Below, piece by piece: positions 16,603 to 24,724 of a DNA stretch of 64,000 nucleotides (positions within the stretch are counted from its first letter, which is position 1; the number at the start of each line of letters is the position of its first letter). Location: the NCBI GenBank assembly GCA_965197575.1, contig OZ240214.1, positions 1,054,001-1,118,000 on the forward strand, read 5' to 3'. The notes below the pieces were generated by a model. The model was not told where the DNA came from and made no database searches. It saw only the letters and a program-made list of their open reading frames with translations. The DNA is from VXOI01 sp965197575 (GTDB lineage Bacteria; Chloroflexota; Dehalococcoidia; Lucifugimonadales; UBA3495). The position numbers were made by a program, and so were the translations under genes.

Positions 16603-16998
16603 ATGGGAGATTGGTGGGAAAGGCGGTGGATCCGCCGTCATGCGACGGCCGCGCCTTTCGGAATTTTCATCGCGACAGTATTGCTGACGTATTTCGCGGA
16701 GCAAAATCAGTGGAACGGAAGGGCGAGTTTGCAATTGACGGCAAAAATGGTGGACTTGGGAGCCGTCTTGTACGCGATGCTTGCCGTGCTGGTGGAGCGA
16801 GGAGTTCTGGCTATGTTTTGGGCGCTTGATAAAAGGAGGGAATGGCGTGAGAAGATGCGGGCCGAGATGCGAGCCGAGTTGATGCCGGAAGTGCGGGCCG
16901 AAACAATGAGAAGGTATGAGGCATGGCTGGCGCGCGTGGCAGGAGAGAAAGACATTGCTCTCGAAGACTTGCTCCCGAGAGAAGAGGACCTCGAATAG
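16603..16998 (+). CDS. Membrane protein with charged C-terminal coiled coil
   Basis: 131 residues from ATG 16603 (AAGGG just upstream); an open frame reaches back to 16522 but lacks a ribosome site. Two hydrophobic spans (about 18-35 and 50-72) are followed by an Arg/Glu/Met-rich helix with repeats of the form REKMRAEMRAELMPEVRAE, and an acidic end. Shape resembles the coiled-coil membrane proteins at 3783 and 43106. Function unknown. Confidence 0.6.
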   Translation: MGDWWERRWIRRHATAAPFGIFIATVLLTYFAEQNQWNGRASLQLTAKMVDLGAVLYAMLAVLVERGVLAMFWALDKRREWREKMRAEMRAELMPEVRAETMRRYEAWLARVAGEKDIALEDLLPREEDLE

Positions 16999-17048
16999 TA
17001 TCTGAGGTCGGGGCGTGACATGAAAAGCTGATTAGGAGGGCTTGCATC

Positions 17049-17501
17049 ATGGAAGCCAGCATGGTTTCTCACATCGCTGTTTGCGTGCGTGATCTGGACA
17101 AGTCTTTGGCGTTCTACCGCGACATCCTCGGCATGAGGGTGGACTTAGATCAGGTGCAGGACACCACCACCGGCGGGCTGCCCAGCGTTTACGCCCACGC
17201 CCGCAAGACCCGGCGCACGGTCCACGTTCGCTACGGTCCGGGCGAGACTGCACCCTCGTTGGTCCTGACCTCCCATCCGGGAGAGGAGCCGGACGGCGGC
17301 CCCATCAAGCTGGACCAGGTGGGCATCAGCCACCTGTCCTTCACCGTTCCCGACGTCAAGTCGCTGGCCGATGAGCTGATCTCCAAGGGCGTTGAGATGG
17401 CCGCGCCGCTGGAGGCCTTCACTGCGCCGGACGGCCGGGTCAGCAGCATCTTCGTCTACGACCCCGACGGCATCCTGCTCCAGTTCGACGACCATGGCTA
17501 G
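17049..17501 (+). CDS. VOC-family (glyoxalase/dioxygenase fold) metalloprotein
   Basis: 150 residues with two beta-alpha-beta-beta-beta modules. MVSHIAVCVRDLDKSLAFYR is the classic start with the first metal-binding His, HLSFTVPDVKSLADEL starts the second module with another His, and FVYDPDGILLQF ends it with the usual acidic position. Members include lactoylglutathione lyase, methylmalonyl-CoA epimerase and extradiol dioxygenases; which applies is not clear. AGGAGG precedes the start. The next gene begins 6 bases downstream. Confidence 0.87.
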   Translation: MEASMVSHIAVCVRDLDKSLAFYRDILGMRVDLDQVQDTTTGGLPSVYAHARKTRRTVHVRYGPGETAPSLVLTSHPGEEPDGGPIKLDQVGISHLSFTVPDVKSLADELISKGVEMAAPLEAFTAPDGRVSSIFVYDPDGILLQFDDHG

Positions 17502-17507
17502 CATCCG

Positions 17508-18065
17508 GTGAGCGCCGCTTCGTCCGCCGGACAACCCCCGGACCGACCGATGAGTCACGCTGACCGGCACGACCTGGACAAGCTGGCCCGGTGGCGTGAC
17601 GGCTTGGCCGAGGCGGAAGACTCCGGTTTCCCGGTGTTCGCCGCCTTTCTGGTTACGGGGGAAGACCGGGCCTCCCACGATATTTTCCGCCGTTACCGCT
17701 CCGCCTTCAAGGAGTTGGCGGCCGGGTTTTCCAGCCTGGTCATTTTCGGGCAACACGGTACTTCCACCACGACGACGGCGATGCTGTTGGAGCTGGGACT
17801 GACGGCGAGGCAACTGCCAGTGCTGGCGTTGATCGACAGCGCCGGCTCGGATGATGCGTTCACCCTGGCGCTGCCGCCGGGCAACGCCGACGGCGAGTTG
17901 GACGACTCCGGCCCGTGGGGCCAGGCCCTCGCCCGTATTAGCCGCGCCGCCCGTGACAAGACTCCGCTGGATCTCGGCGGCGTGGACGGAGTGGTGGCGC
18001 GGCCGTTGGAGAGCGGCGGGCTGTCGTCGGCTATCGAGAAGGCGCTGGCCAGCATCGGCGATTAG
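17508..18065 (+). CDS. Uncharacterised protein, possible thioredoxin-like fold
   Basis: 185 residues from GTG 17508; ATG 17550 (residue 15) is an equally plausible start. The segment FPVFAAFLVTGEDRASHDIF followed by a helix and SLVIFGQHGTSTTTTAMLL then LPVLALIDSAG is compatible with alternating beta-alpha units, but no catalytic motif is present. It follows the VOC gene by 6 bases and is probably co-transcribed with it. I do not recognise the family. Confidence 0.6.
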   Translation: MSAASSAGQPPDRPMSHADRHDLDKLARWRDGLAEAEDSGFPVFAAFLVTGEDRASHDIFRRYRSAFKELAAGFSSLVIFGQHGTSTTTTAMLLELGLTARQLPVLALIDSAGSDDAFTLALPPGNADGELDDSGPWGQALARISRAARDKTPLDLGGVDGVVARPLESGGLSSAIEKALASIGD

Positions 18066-18352
18066 CGGCGGGGTCTCGCCTACTAACCAAAGCCAAGGTG
18101 GAATCTACATTTGTGGGGTGATGGAGGACAGGCTAAGGCACCCCGGTGAAGCTCTTCCGCCCGCACATCCAAGACGAACCTCTACCGCCACTGGCCCTCT
18201 GCCATATGCACATCCCACCTTGGCTTCAGTTTAGGACTGGAGTCGGCTCCGAGGTGTCCATCCTGCGGCCTGCGCCTACGTTGACGGCGAGGAGCGCAGC
18301 CGCTGGCTGCTGCCACCATCTTCGCGGAGTCGGCAGCAGGCCCCTCGACCTT

Positions 18353-18955
18353 ATGATTGAGGCTGGCGTCCCGGAGTGCAACATCCATGCCGACATAGAT
18401 GTTTCCAGAGCTGCCGGCGTCGCGACCCGCAACGGCTGGAGATCAGTGGACTCCAAGCTGAAGCACGGCGATATACTGGTGGAAGCGACGTTGGACCGCA
18501 TTGGACGGCGGTCCCTCGACGTCACGGGCGAGATCTACGACCTCGTGAACCGCGGTGTCCGGTTGCGCAGCCCGGCCGATAATGAAGCATGGGCGAAGTG
18601 ACTGGACGCTGTCCCAGAAAGCATGGAGTGGATGACCGCTATGCTGATCGGCCAGGTGTGCTCCTTCTCCGCCCAGCTTGAGCGCCAAGCAATTGCTCGT
18701 CGCACCCGGGCCAGTCCAGCGCGAGCTAGAGCAGAGGACAAGCGTTTGGGCCGCCCGCCGAGCCTCGACGAAGATCAGATGACGGCAATCCACCAAGACC
18801 TCGCTGAAAATATGACGGTGGTAGCCATCAGCCGCCAGTACGGAATCCCCATCGTGTCACGAGCCGAGACCGGCAACAGGAGGGTAAGCAACAACGCCAT
18901 GAACCAGTTGCTGGATTCCCTAGACCTCAGCCCAAGCCGGAAACCCAGGCCGTAA
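18353..18955 (+). pseudogene. Serine recombinase (resolvase/invertase) broken by a TGA stop
   Basis: The reading frame 18353-18955 matches a resolvase in order: the GWRSVDSKLKHGDILVEATL and LDRIGRRSLDVTGEIYDLVN stretches (the catalytic-domain LDRxGR motif), then after the stop the ERQAIARRTRA helix, KRLGRPPSL and a C-terminal helix-turn-helix. A single in-frame TGA (18599-18601) divides it, the N-terminal catalytic serine region is not recognisable, and family residues are altered (AS-P for the usual AGLA). I read it as a decayed recombinase rather than a recoded one. Confidence 0.75.
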
Positions 18956-19040
18956 GGGCCCCGGAGAACAGGCAGTACGCTTCCGAGGAGCCGAAGGGGC
19001 AAGAGAAGAAGGCCAACCACAACAGCGTGAGAGAAGGAAG

Positions 19041-19475
19041 ATGAACCGACATGAAACCGACACGGAAAAGCTCGAACGCCAGCAGAGAGCGGTCGCAGAC
19101 TTGCGGCTGGACCAAGGAGGGGACGAGGAGACCCAGAGAGCAGTGATCGAGGAGGCAGCCCGCAGGGCCACCAAGGACAGCTGGCCCGAAATGTCCGAGG
19201 ATGAACGCATACAGGTGGTGGAAGCAGTCGTGAACTTCGAAGGGCTCGTCTACCAATGGGCGATCTTCAGACGTGGCTGGGCCACCAGCTCGAGCGCGGA
19301 AAGAATCCCGGTGGACCCGGAAACCGCAGGCCCCAGAATTCTGGTCAGGGCGTACGCAACAGCCGAAGCAGACACCCTCAGGATGAGAAGCCACGCACGA
19401 GGGCAACCCACAGAGGCCGGGCTGCAGCCCAGCCTTGAGGAGAGGCTCCGCCGCTACCTGCGCCCCACCGAGTAA
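19041..19475 (+). CDS. Unknown 144-residue protein carried in the mobile element
   Basis: ATG 19041 follows AGAAGGAAG. The protein is rich in Glu, Arg and Ala, lacks membrane spans and a signal peptide, and has a central FEGLVYQWAIFRRGW stretch. It lies between the broken recombinase and the right inverted end. No motif was recognised. Downstream open frames (for example 19435-19689) look non-coding. Confidence 0.5.
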   Translation: MNRHETDTEKLERQQRAVADLRLDQGGDEETQRAVIEEAARRATKDSWPEMSEDERIQVVEAVVNFEGLVYQWAIFRRGWATSSSAERIPVDPETAGPRILVRAYATAEADTLRMRSHARGQPTEAGLQPSLEERLRRYLRPTE

Positions 19476-19810
19476 GAAAACGGCGACGGATTCGTCCACA
19501 GCCACCGGTACAACCGAGTGCTGGGAGACCACAAGGGCCACGACCCCGGAGCGTGTGTTCCAAGTAGACGGCAAGGGCGACGCGAACCCGAAAGGAAAGA
19601 AACGTGGAGTCGATTCTAATGCATCGGTGGAGGTTGCTCCACTAGGCCGCACGGCTACCTCTGGCTTGTTCAGTGGACTCCTAAACTAATGCCAAGGGGA
19701 GGGACAGGGGAAGTAGCGGTCCTGCCTTGTGGGCGGGCTGGAAGCCTTCGCCGAGGATCTTAGCCTGTCCTTCGTCATCCCGGAAATGCAGATTCCACCT
19801 TGGCTTCAGT

Positions 19811-20593
19811 TTAGACACCGTTCAGTATCGTCAGGATGCCCCAAGCGGCCAAGGCAAGACCGCTGGCGCGGCTGAACCATTCGGCCTTGGGCAATACTTT
19901 CTCGGCCAGCACGACCGCGGCCAAGGCGGCGATCCACGCTAGGTTCATAATGCCCAGAACGAAAAGCAGCGCCATCAACACCCAGCAGCACCCCAAGCAA
20001 TAGGCGCCGTGCTCCAGCCCCATGCGTATCGCGCCGGCCTTACCCTCCCGCCAGCTTGTCATAACGAAGCCCATCGGCGAACGGCAATGGTTCAGGCAGG
20101 CGAACTTCAACGGGCTCCATTGGAAGGCCCCGGCGGCCAACAACAGGCTGCCACCAAGGTAGGAGTTGGTGGTCTCCCCCATCATAGACGACAGCAGCGA
20201 CGCTTGATGCAGTCCCCAGTTGCCCAGGGTCGCCAGCACCGAGAACGCGGTCCAGACCGCGACGTAGCCAGCCAGGAACACCCCGGTGGACACGAACGGC
20301 TGGCGGTTGGCCCGGCGACGGCGGTTGACGGCGGCAAAGGTGAGTATCATCGGCGTGGCTGTGGGCACCATCATAGCCGTCATCATCACCGCCCACATGA
20401 GGAACATCAGGAGAAAATCTGTCCCACCCCAAGAACGCATGTCGGCCATCGCCATGCCGCCCATCCCGGCGTTGGTGCGTGCCAGGTAGACGGTATAGGC
20501 CCAAGCGATTGCCGCCACCAGCAATATGCCGGCGACGACGATGTAGCGGTCACGCTTGAGAAGCGACTCCAAGGCGGTGGACTGTGTAGTCAT
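19811..20593 (-). CDS. DUF2182 integral membrane protein (putative metal-binding)
   Basis: 260 residues with about seven spans. Family signatures are MWAVMMTAMMVPTATPMIL (66-84), FQWSPLKFACLNHCRSPMGF and GAYCLGCCWVLMALLFVLG with the conserved Cys residues, and the late MNLAWIAALAAVVLAEK stretch. Annotated elsewhere as a predicted metal-binding membrane protein of unknown role. Its stop codon TAA lies inside the right tip of the mobile element. It is divergent from the molybdenum hydroxylase operon. Confidence 0.88.
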   Translation of the reverse strand: MTTQSTALESLLKRDRYIVVAGILLVAAIAWAYTVYLARTNAGMGGMAMADMRSWGGTDFLLMFLMWAVMMTAMMVPTATPMILTFAAVNRRRRANRQPFVSTGVFLAGYVAVWTAFSVLATLGNWGLHQASLLSSMMGETTNSYLGGSLLLAAGAFQWSPLKFACLNHCRSPMGFVMTSWREGKAGAIRMGLEHGAYCLGCCWVLMALLFVLGIMNLAWIAALAAVVLAEKVLPKAEWFSRASGLALAAWGILTILNGV

Positions 20594-20612
20594 CAGGACT
20601 GTATTCTACAGC

Positions 20613-20640
20613 TTGACCGGCTCAAAGGTGGTGCTATAAT
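20613..20640 (+). promoter_or_regulatory. Strong sigma70-type promoter of the Mo hydroxylase operon
   Basis: TTGACC (20613-20618), 16-base spacer, TATAAT (20635-20640). Transcription would start near 20647, about 15 bases before the TTG start of the medium subunit. It is the closest match to consensus I saw in the window. Confidence 0.8.
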
Positions 20641-20661
20641 TCGCACGCAGGAGGTGGCCAA

Positions 20662-21534
20662 TTGGAAGCATTTGATTTCGCAAGTCCACAGAGCCTTGAC
20701 GAGGCTTTGTCGCTGCTGGCCTCCAAGGGAGACAACGCTAGGTTAATCGCCGGCGGCACAGACGTTCTAGTCCAAATGCGCGCGGGACGCCGCACCGCCG
20801 AAGTGGTGGTGGACGTAAAGAACATCCCGGAACTGACCGAACTCTCTTACGACCCGCAGAACGGGCTGACCTTGGGAGCGGCGGTGCCGTGCTACGAGAT
20901 ATACCAGAACGCAGCGGTAGCCGCGGCCTATCCGGGACTCATCGACAGCGCGTCGCTCATCGGCGGCATCCAGATTCAAGGCAGGGCCAGCATCGGCGGT
21001 AACCTTTGCAACGCCTCTCCCAGCGGCGACTCCATCCCGGCGATTATCGCTCTGAGCGGAGTCTGCAACATCGCCAGCGCCAGCGGTTCTCGGCAGGTGG
21101 CTTCGGAGGACTTCTGCACCGCTCCGGGACAGAATGTGTTGCAGCCGGGCGAGATGCTGGTTTCCATAGCCTTCCCCGCGCCTGCGGCGAATTCCGGCAC
21201 CAACTACCTGCGGTTCATCCCCAGGAACGAGATGGACATCGCAGTAGCCGGGGTGGGCAGCCATGTGGTCCTGGACGGTTCGGGGCAGAATTTCGTCTCG
21301 GCCCGCATCGCCCTGGCAGCAGTCGCTCCAACCCCGGTGTTCTCCAGAGAAGCGGGCGACAGCCTGGCCGGGAAGCCGGTATCGGCGGAAGCCATCCAAG
21401 AGGCTTCGGAGAAGGCTATGGCCGACGCCAGGCCCATCAACGACATGCGCGGCACCATCCGCCAGAGGGTACACTTGATCGGCGTCCTGACTCGCCGCAC
21501 TCTCAACACGGCCATTGAAAGGGCCAGGAGTTAG
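20662..21534 (+). CDS. Molybdenum hydroxylase FAD-binding (medium) subunit, CoxM-like
   Basis: 290 residues from TTG 20662, chosen for the ideal AGGAGG 9 bases upstream. FAD-binding signatures AGGTDVLVQMRAG (about 31-43) and ASIGGNLCNASPSGD match the CO dehydrogenase/xanthine dehydrogenase medium subunit, followed by the C-terminal CO_deh_flav_C domain. It passes electrons from the 2Fe-2S subunit to an acceptor. First gene of the three-gene operon; 5 bases separate it from the small subunit. Confidence 0.92.
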   Translation: MEAFDFASPQSLDEALSLLASKGDNARLIAGGTDVLVQMRAGRRTAEVVVDVKNIPELTELSYDPQNGLTLGAAVPCYEIYQNAAVAAAYPGLIDSASLIGGIQIQGRASIGGNLCNASPSGDSIPAIIALSGVCNIASASGSRQVASEDFCTAPGQNVLQPGEMLVSIAFPAPAANSGTNYLRFIPRNEMDIAVAGVGSHVVLDGSGQNFVSARIALAAVAPTPVFSREAGDSLAGKPVSAEAIQEASEKAMADARPINDMRGTIRQRVHLIGVLTRRTLNTAIERARS

Positions 21535-21539
21535 CAAAG

Positions 21540-22010
21540 ATGCCTGGAGTAGTCCACATTCAAGCAAAGATCAACGGCGAGGACACCAACTTCCTGTGTG
21601 AGCCGCGCCAGAGCCTTCTGGAAGTGCTCCGCGACGTGCTGGGCATGACCGGCACCAAAGAGGGCTGCAACGACGGCAACTGCGGCGCTTGCACCGTCGA
21701 TTTCGACGGGCGTATCGTCGATTCCTGTCTCGTTCTGGGCGTCGAGGCCCAAGGCAAAGAAATCCAGACCATCGAAGGGATGGCCTCGCCGGAGGGGTTG
21801 CACCCCCTTCAACAGTCCTTCCTCGAAAACGCCGCCTTGCAGTGCGGGATCTGCACGCCCGGCTTCCTGGTCGCCTCCAAGTCCCTGTTGGACGCCGAAC
21901 CCGACGCCGACGAGGGCCGCATCCGCCACTGGCTGGCGGGCAACCTCTGCCGCTGCACCGGCTACGACAAAATCGTCCGCGCCGTGTTACAGGTGAGCAC
22001 GTCCGACTAG
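21540..22010 (+). CDS. Molybdenum hydroxylase 2Fe-2S (small) subunit, CoxS-like
   Basis: 156 residues. The N-terminal plant-ferredoxin-type cluster is held by Cys43, 48, 51 and 63 (EGCNDGNCGACTV), and the C-terminal helical-bundle cluster by Cys102, 105, 137 and 139 (CGICTPGF and LCRCTGY). All eight ligands are present. It relays electrons from the molybdenum site to FAD. Confidence 0.96.
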   Translation: MPGVVHIQAKINGEDTNFLCEPRQSLLEVLRDVLGMTGTKEGCNDGNCGACTVDFDGRIVDSCLVLGVEAQGKEIQTIEGMASPEGLHPLQQSFLENAALQCGICTPGFLVASKSLLDAEPDADEGRIRHWLAGNLCRCTGYDKIVRAVLQVSTSD

Positions 22011-22038
22011 CCAACCGAAATTCGTTTCGGCCAATCAG

Positions 22039-22066
22039 AAAGGCGGCCCGTGTCGGAGCCGCCTTT
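22039..22066 (+). promoter_or_regulatory. Intra-operon hairpin between the small and large subunit genes
   Basis: Perfect 9-bp stem (AAAGGCGGC at 22039-22047, GCCGCCTTT at 22058-22066) with a 10-base loop, directly before the large-subunit ribosome site. There is no T-run, so it may be a partial terminator or an mRNA processing or stability element. Confidence 0.5.
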
Positions 22067-22088
22067 CGACTATAAGGGAGAGTAGCAA

Positions 22089-24371
22089 GTGACCTCTAAT
22101 CAAGTCCTTTCCGAAGTCGAGTACAACGTGGTCGGCAAGCGCCCGGTGCGCCCTGACGGTGTCGACAAGGTGACCGGGCGGGCCCAATACGGCGCGGACG
22201 TGAAGCTGACTGGTCTGCTTCACGCCAAGGTGCTGCGCAGCCCGCACCCTCACGCTCGCATCCGCTCCATCGACACCAGCAAGGCCGAGGCCCTGCCGGG
22301 GGTCAGGGCGGTCGTCACTTCCAAAGACCTGCCCTTCGCCTCACTGAGCAGGGAGGAGTTGGGCGGCGACTACGGGCGGTTGAAGTTCGCCTCCGACCAT
22401 ATGCTGGCTAGCGACAAGGTCCTGTTCAAGGGCCACCCGGTGGCGGCGGTCGCGGCCGTCAATCCCCATGTGGCCGAAACGGCCCTCGGCCTGATCGAAG
22501 TCGACTATGAGCCATTGCCGGCAGTCGTAGACGTTCGACAAGCCATGCAAGAGGGTGCGCCCCTGTTGCACGAAGAACTCCGTACTTCCTCGATGGGCGA
22601 GATTTCGGACAAGCCGAGCAACATCGCCTCCCACCTCAGCTATGAGAAGGGCGACGTGGAGCATGGCTTCGCCGATGCCGACATGGTGATCGAGCGCGAG
22701 TTCACCACCGCATCGGTGCATCAAGGCTACATCGAACCCCACAACTCCACCGCCTTCTGGAACTCCGACGGGCAGCTCAACCTGTGGACCAGCACCCAGG
22801 GAGCTTTCGCCGTCCGGGCCGCGGTGGCCGACGTGCTGCGGTTGCCCGTTTCCAAGATCAAGGTCACGCCGATGGAAATCGGCGGCGGCTTCGGCGGTAA
22901 GATCACGGCCTACCAGGACTCCTTCACGGCACTGCTTTCCAGGAAGGCGGGGGCGCCGGTGAAGCAGCTTATGACCCGGACTGAAGTGTTCGAGGCCTCC
23001 GGCCCCGCGCCCGGCTCTTGGATGAAAATCAAGGTTGGCGCGAAGAACGAAGGGCGCATCACCGCGGTCCAGGCTGCCTTCGCCATGGACGCCGGCGCCT
23101 ACCCCGGTTCGCCGGTGATGCAGGCGATGACCTGCGCCTTTGGCTGCTACGACTTGGAAAACGGGAAGGTCGACGGCTACGACGTGGTCGTCAACAAGCC
23201 GAAGACCGCCGCCTACCGGGCCCCCGGCTCGCCCCAGGCCGCCTTCGCCGTGGAGACCGTACTCGACGAAATCTGTCAGCAGTTGGGCCTCGACCCGATA
23301 GAGTTCCGGCTGCTCAACGCCGCCAAAGAGGGCACCCGCCGGATCGAAGGGCCGGTTGCCCGTCGCATCGGCTTCGTGGAGTGCTTGGAAGCGGCCCGCA
23401 ACCACGATCACTACAAGACCCCGGTCGAGGGGGAAAACGCGGGACGGGGCGTCGCCGCCGGTTACTGGATGAACCGCGGGTTCCAGTCGAGTTGCGTCAT
23501 TACCGTGAACTTCGACGGCACCGTCAGCCTCATTATGGGATCGGTGGACATCGGCGGTACTCGGGCCTCCATCGCCCAGCAGACCGCCGAGGCGCTGGGC
23601 ATCGCCTACGAGGACGTGAAGCCGACGGTGGTGGACACCGACTCCATCGGGTACACCTTCATCACCGGAGGAAGCCGCACCTCTTTCGCCACCGGAATCG
23701 CCGCCGTCGAGGCGGCGCAGGACGTGATCGGCCAGTTGGTGGCCCGCGCCGCCAAGATCTGGGACACTCCGGAAGAGGATGTGGAGTACGCCGACGGCGA
23801 GGTGCGGCACAAGTCCGACCCGGAGCTGCGGCTGCCCTTCAAAGACCTGGCCCGGCAGTTGGCCTCCACCGGCGGCACCGTGGCGGGGCAGTCGAACGTC
23901 GATCCGGCCGGCGAGGGCAACTCCTACGCCGTTCACATTGCCGACGTCGAGGTAGACCCGGAAACCGGCAAGACCGAAGTGTTGCGCTATACCGCCGTCC
24001 AGGACTGCGGCAAAGCGGTCCATCCCAGCTACGTCGAGGGGCAGATGCAGGGCGGCGCGGTCCAGGGCATCGGCTGGGCGCTCAACGAAGAGTATTTCTT
24101 CGACGACGCCGGGCGAATGATGAACCCCACGTTCCTGGACTACCGGATGCCGACCTCGCTCGACCTGCCGATGATCGACACCGTCATTGTCGAAGTGGCC
24201 AACTCCGGGCACCCGTTCGGGGTGCGCGGCGTTGGTGAGGTGCCGATAGTGCCTCCCATGGCCACCATCGGCAACGCCATTAACCAGGCTGCGGGCATTC
24301 GGATGTTCAGCCTGCCCATGACCCCCGGCAAGATTCTCGAAGCCGGATGGGAGCAGGAAAACGGTTCTTAA
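22089..24371 (+). CDS. Molybdenum hydroxylase large subunit (CO dehydrogenase/aldehyde oxidase family)
   Basis: 760 residues from GTG 22089 (AAGGGAGAG upstream). It carries the Mo-molybdopterin cofactor. Visible are GKRPVRPDGVDKVTGRAQYG at the start, GGGFGGKITAYQD (a cofactor contact), TAAYRAPGSPQAAFAVE, GGSRTSFATG, and FGVRGVGEVPIVPP with the conserved active-site Glu near the end. The loop that in true form I CO dehydrogenase reads AYXCSFR reads TAAYRAPGSPQ here, so it is not a classical CO dehydrogenase; aldehydes, purines or N-heterocycles are likelier substrates. Confidence 0.93.
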   Translation: MTSNQVLSEVEYNVVGKRPVRPDGVDKVTGRAQYGADVKLTGLLHAKVLRSPHPHARIRSIDTSKAEALPGVRAVVTSKDLPFASLSREELGGDYGRLKFASDHMLASDKVLFKGHPVAAVAAVNPHVAETALGLIEVDYEPLPAVVDVRQAMQEGAPLLHEELRTSSMGEISDKPSNIASHLSYEKGDVEHGFADADMVIEREFTTASVHQGYIEPHNSTAFWNSDGQLNLWTSTQGAFAVRAAVADVLRLPVSKIKVTPMEIGGGFGGKITAYQDSFTALLSRKAGAPVKQLMTRTEVFEASGPAPGSWMKIKVGAKNEGRITAVQAAFAMDAGAYPGSPVMQAMTCAFGCYDLENGKVDGYDVVVNKPKTAAYRAPGSPQAAFAVETVLDEICQQLGLDPIEFRLLNAAKEGTRRIEGPVARRIGFVECLEAARNHDHYKTPVEGENAGRGVAAGYWMNRGFQSSCVITVNFDGTVSLIMGSVDIGGTRASIAQQTAEALGIAYEDVKPTVVDTDSIGYTFITGGSRTSFATGIAAVEAAQDVIGQLVARAAKIWDTPEEDVEYADGEVRHKSDPELRLPFKDLARQLASTGGTVAGQSNVDPAGEGNSYAVHIADVEVDPETGKTEVLRYTAVQDCGKAVHPSYVEGQMQGGAVQGIGWALNEEYFFDDAGRMMNPTFLDYRMPTSLDLPMIDTVIVEVANSGHPFGVRGVGEVPIVPPMATIGNAINQAAGIRMFSLPMTPGKILEAGWEQENGS

Positions 24372-24397
24372 CCGTTCGTTCAGCTAGGGTACAACAG

Positions 24398-24429
24398 GGG
24401 GCAGCCCGGCAGCATAGTTGGGTTGCCCC
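24398..24429 (+). terminator. Possible terminator or attenuator after the large-subunit gene
   Basis: A 10-bp stem with one G-U pair (24398-24407 with 24420-24429; GGGGCAGCCC/GGGTTGCCCC) followed by TCTCT, between the large-subunit stop and the MoaD-like start. It could limit readthrough into the MoaD-like gene. Confidence 0.45.
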
Positions 24430-24457
24430 TCTCTAACTCAACTTCGGAGGGTGGGCC

Positions 24458-24724
24458 GTGGCCAAGGTGTTCATCCCCACCATGCTGCAAACGCTGACCG
24501 GGGGAGTCAAGGAAGTCGATTGCCCGGCGCGCAACGTGCGGCAAGTGATCGACGGTCTCGACGCGCTCTATCCGGGGATCAAAGAGCGGTTGGTGGAAGA
24601 CGGCGAGATCCGCGCCAACCTGGCGGTGGCCATCGACGGCGATGTGGCCCGGATGGGAATGCTGGAGCGCGTGCAGGAAACCAGCGAAGTCCACTTCGTC
24701 CCCGCCATCGGCGGCGGCCATTAG
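24458..24724 (+). CDS. MoaD/ThiS-like sulfur-carrier protein with a Gly-Gly-Gly-His end
   Basis: 88 residues from GTG 24458 (CGGAGGG upstream). Beta-grasp fold of the MoaD type, with VFIPTMLQTLTGG at the start and VHFVPAIGGGH at the end. The family works as a thiocarboxylate at a terminal Gly-Gly; here one extra His follows three Gly, so either it must be trimmed or it is a specialised carrier. Position behind a Mo enzyme suggests molybdopterin or enzyme-maturation work. Its stop overlaps the stop of the convergent mazF-like gene (TTAG). Confidence 0.82.
   Translation: MAKVFIPTMLQTLTGGVKEVDCPARNVRQVIDGLDALYPGIKERLVEDGEIRANLAVAIDGDVARMGMLERVQETSEVHFVPAIGGGH

Larger units (their letters stand above)
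18083..19815. mobile_element. Degenerate mobile element with long imperfect inverted ends
   Basis: AGCCAAGGTGGAATCT at 18091-18106 is the exact reverse complement of 19790-19805. The similarity continues inward for about 75 bases (both ends share GGACAGGCTAAG and a following CCCGC) and outward to CTAA...AGCC. A third copy of the right tip (CCACCTTGGCTTCAGTTTAG) occurs at 18215-18234, so 18083-18235 may itself be a small non-autonomous unit. Inside are a broken serine recombinase and one intact unknown gene. The right tip abuts the end of the DUF2182 gene. No target-site duplication was found by eye. Confidence 0.65.

Noticed and set aside
19435..19689. 84-codon open frame after the unknown mobile-element gene
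   Set aside because: Overlaps that gene in another frame, lacks a ribosome site and has low-complexity composition.
22341..24212. 623-codon minus-strand open frame
   Set aside because: Mirror of the Mo hydroxylase large subunit; composition is rich in His, Gly and Val as expected of an antisense shadow.
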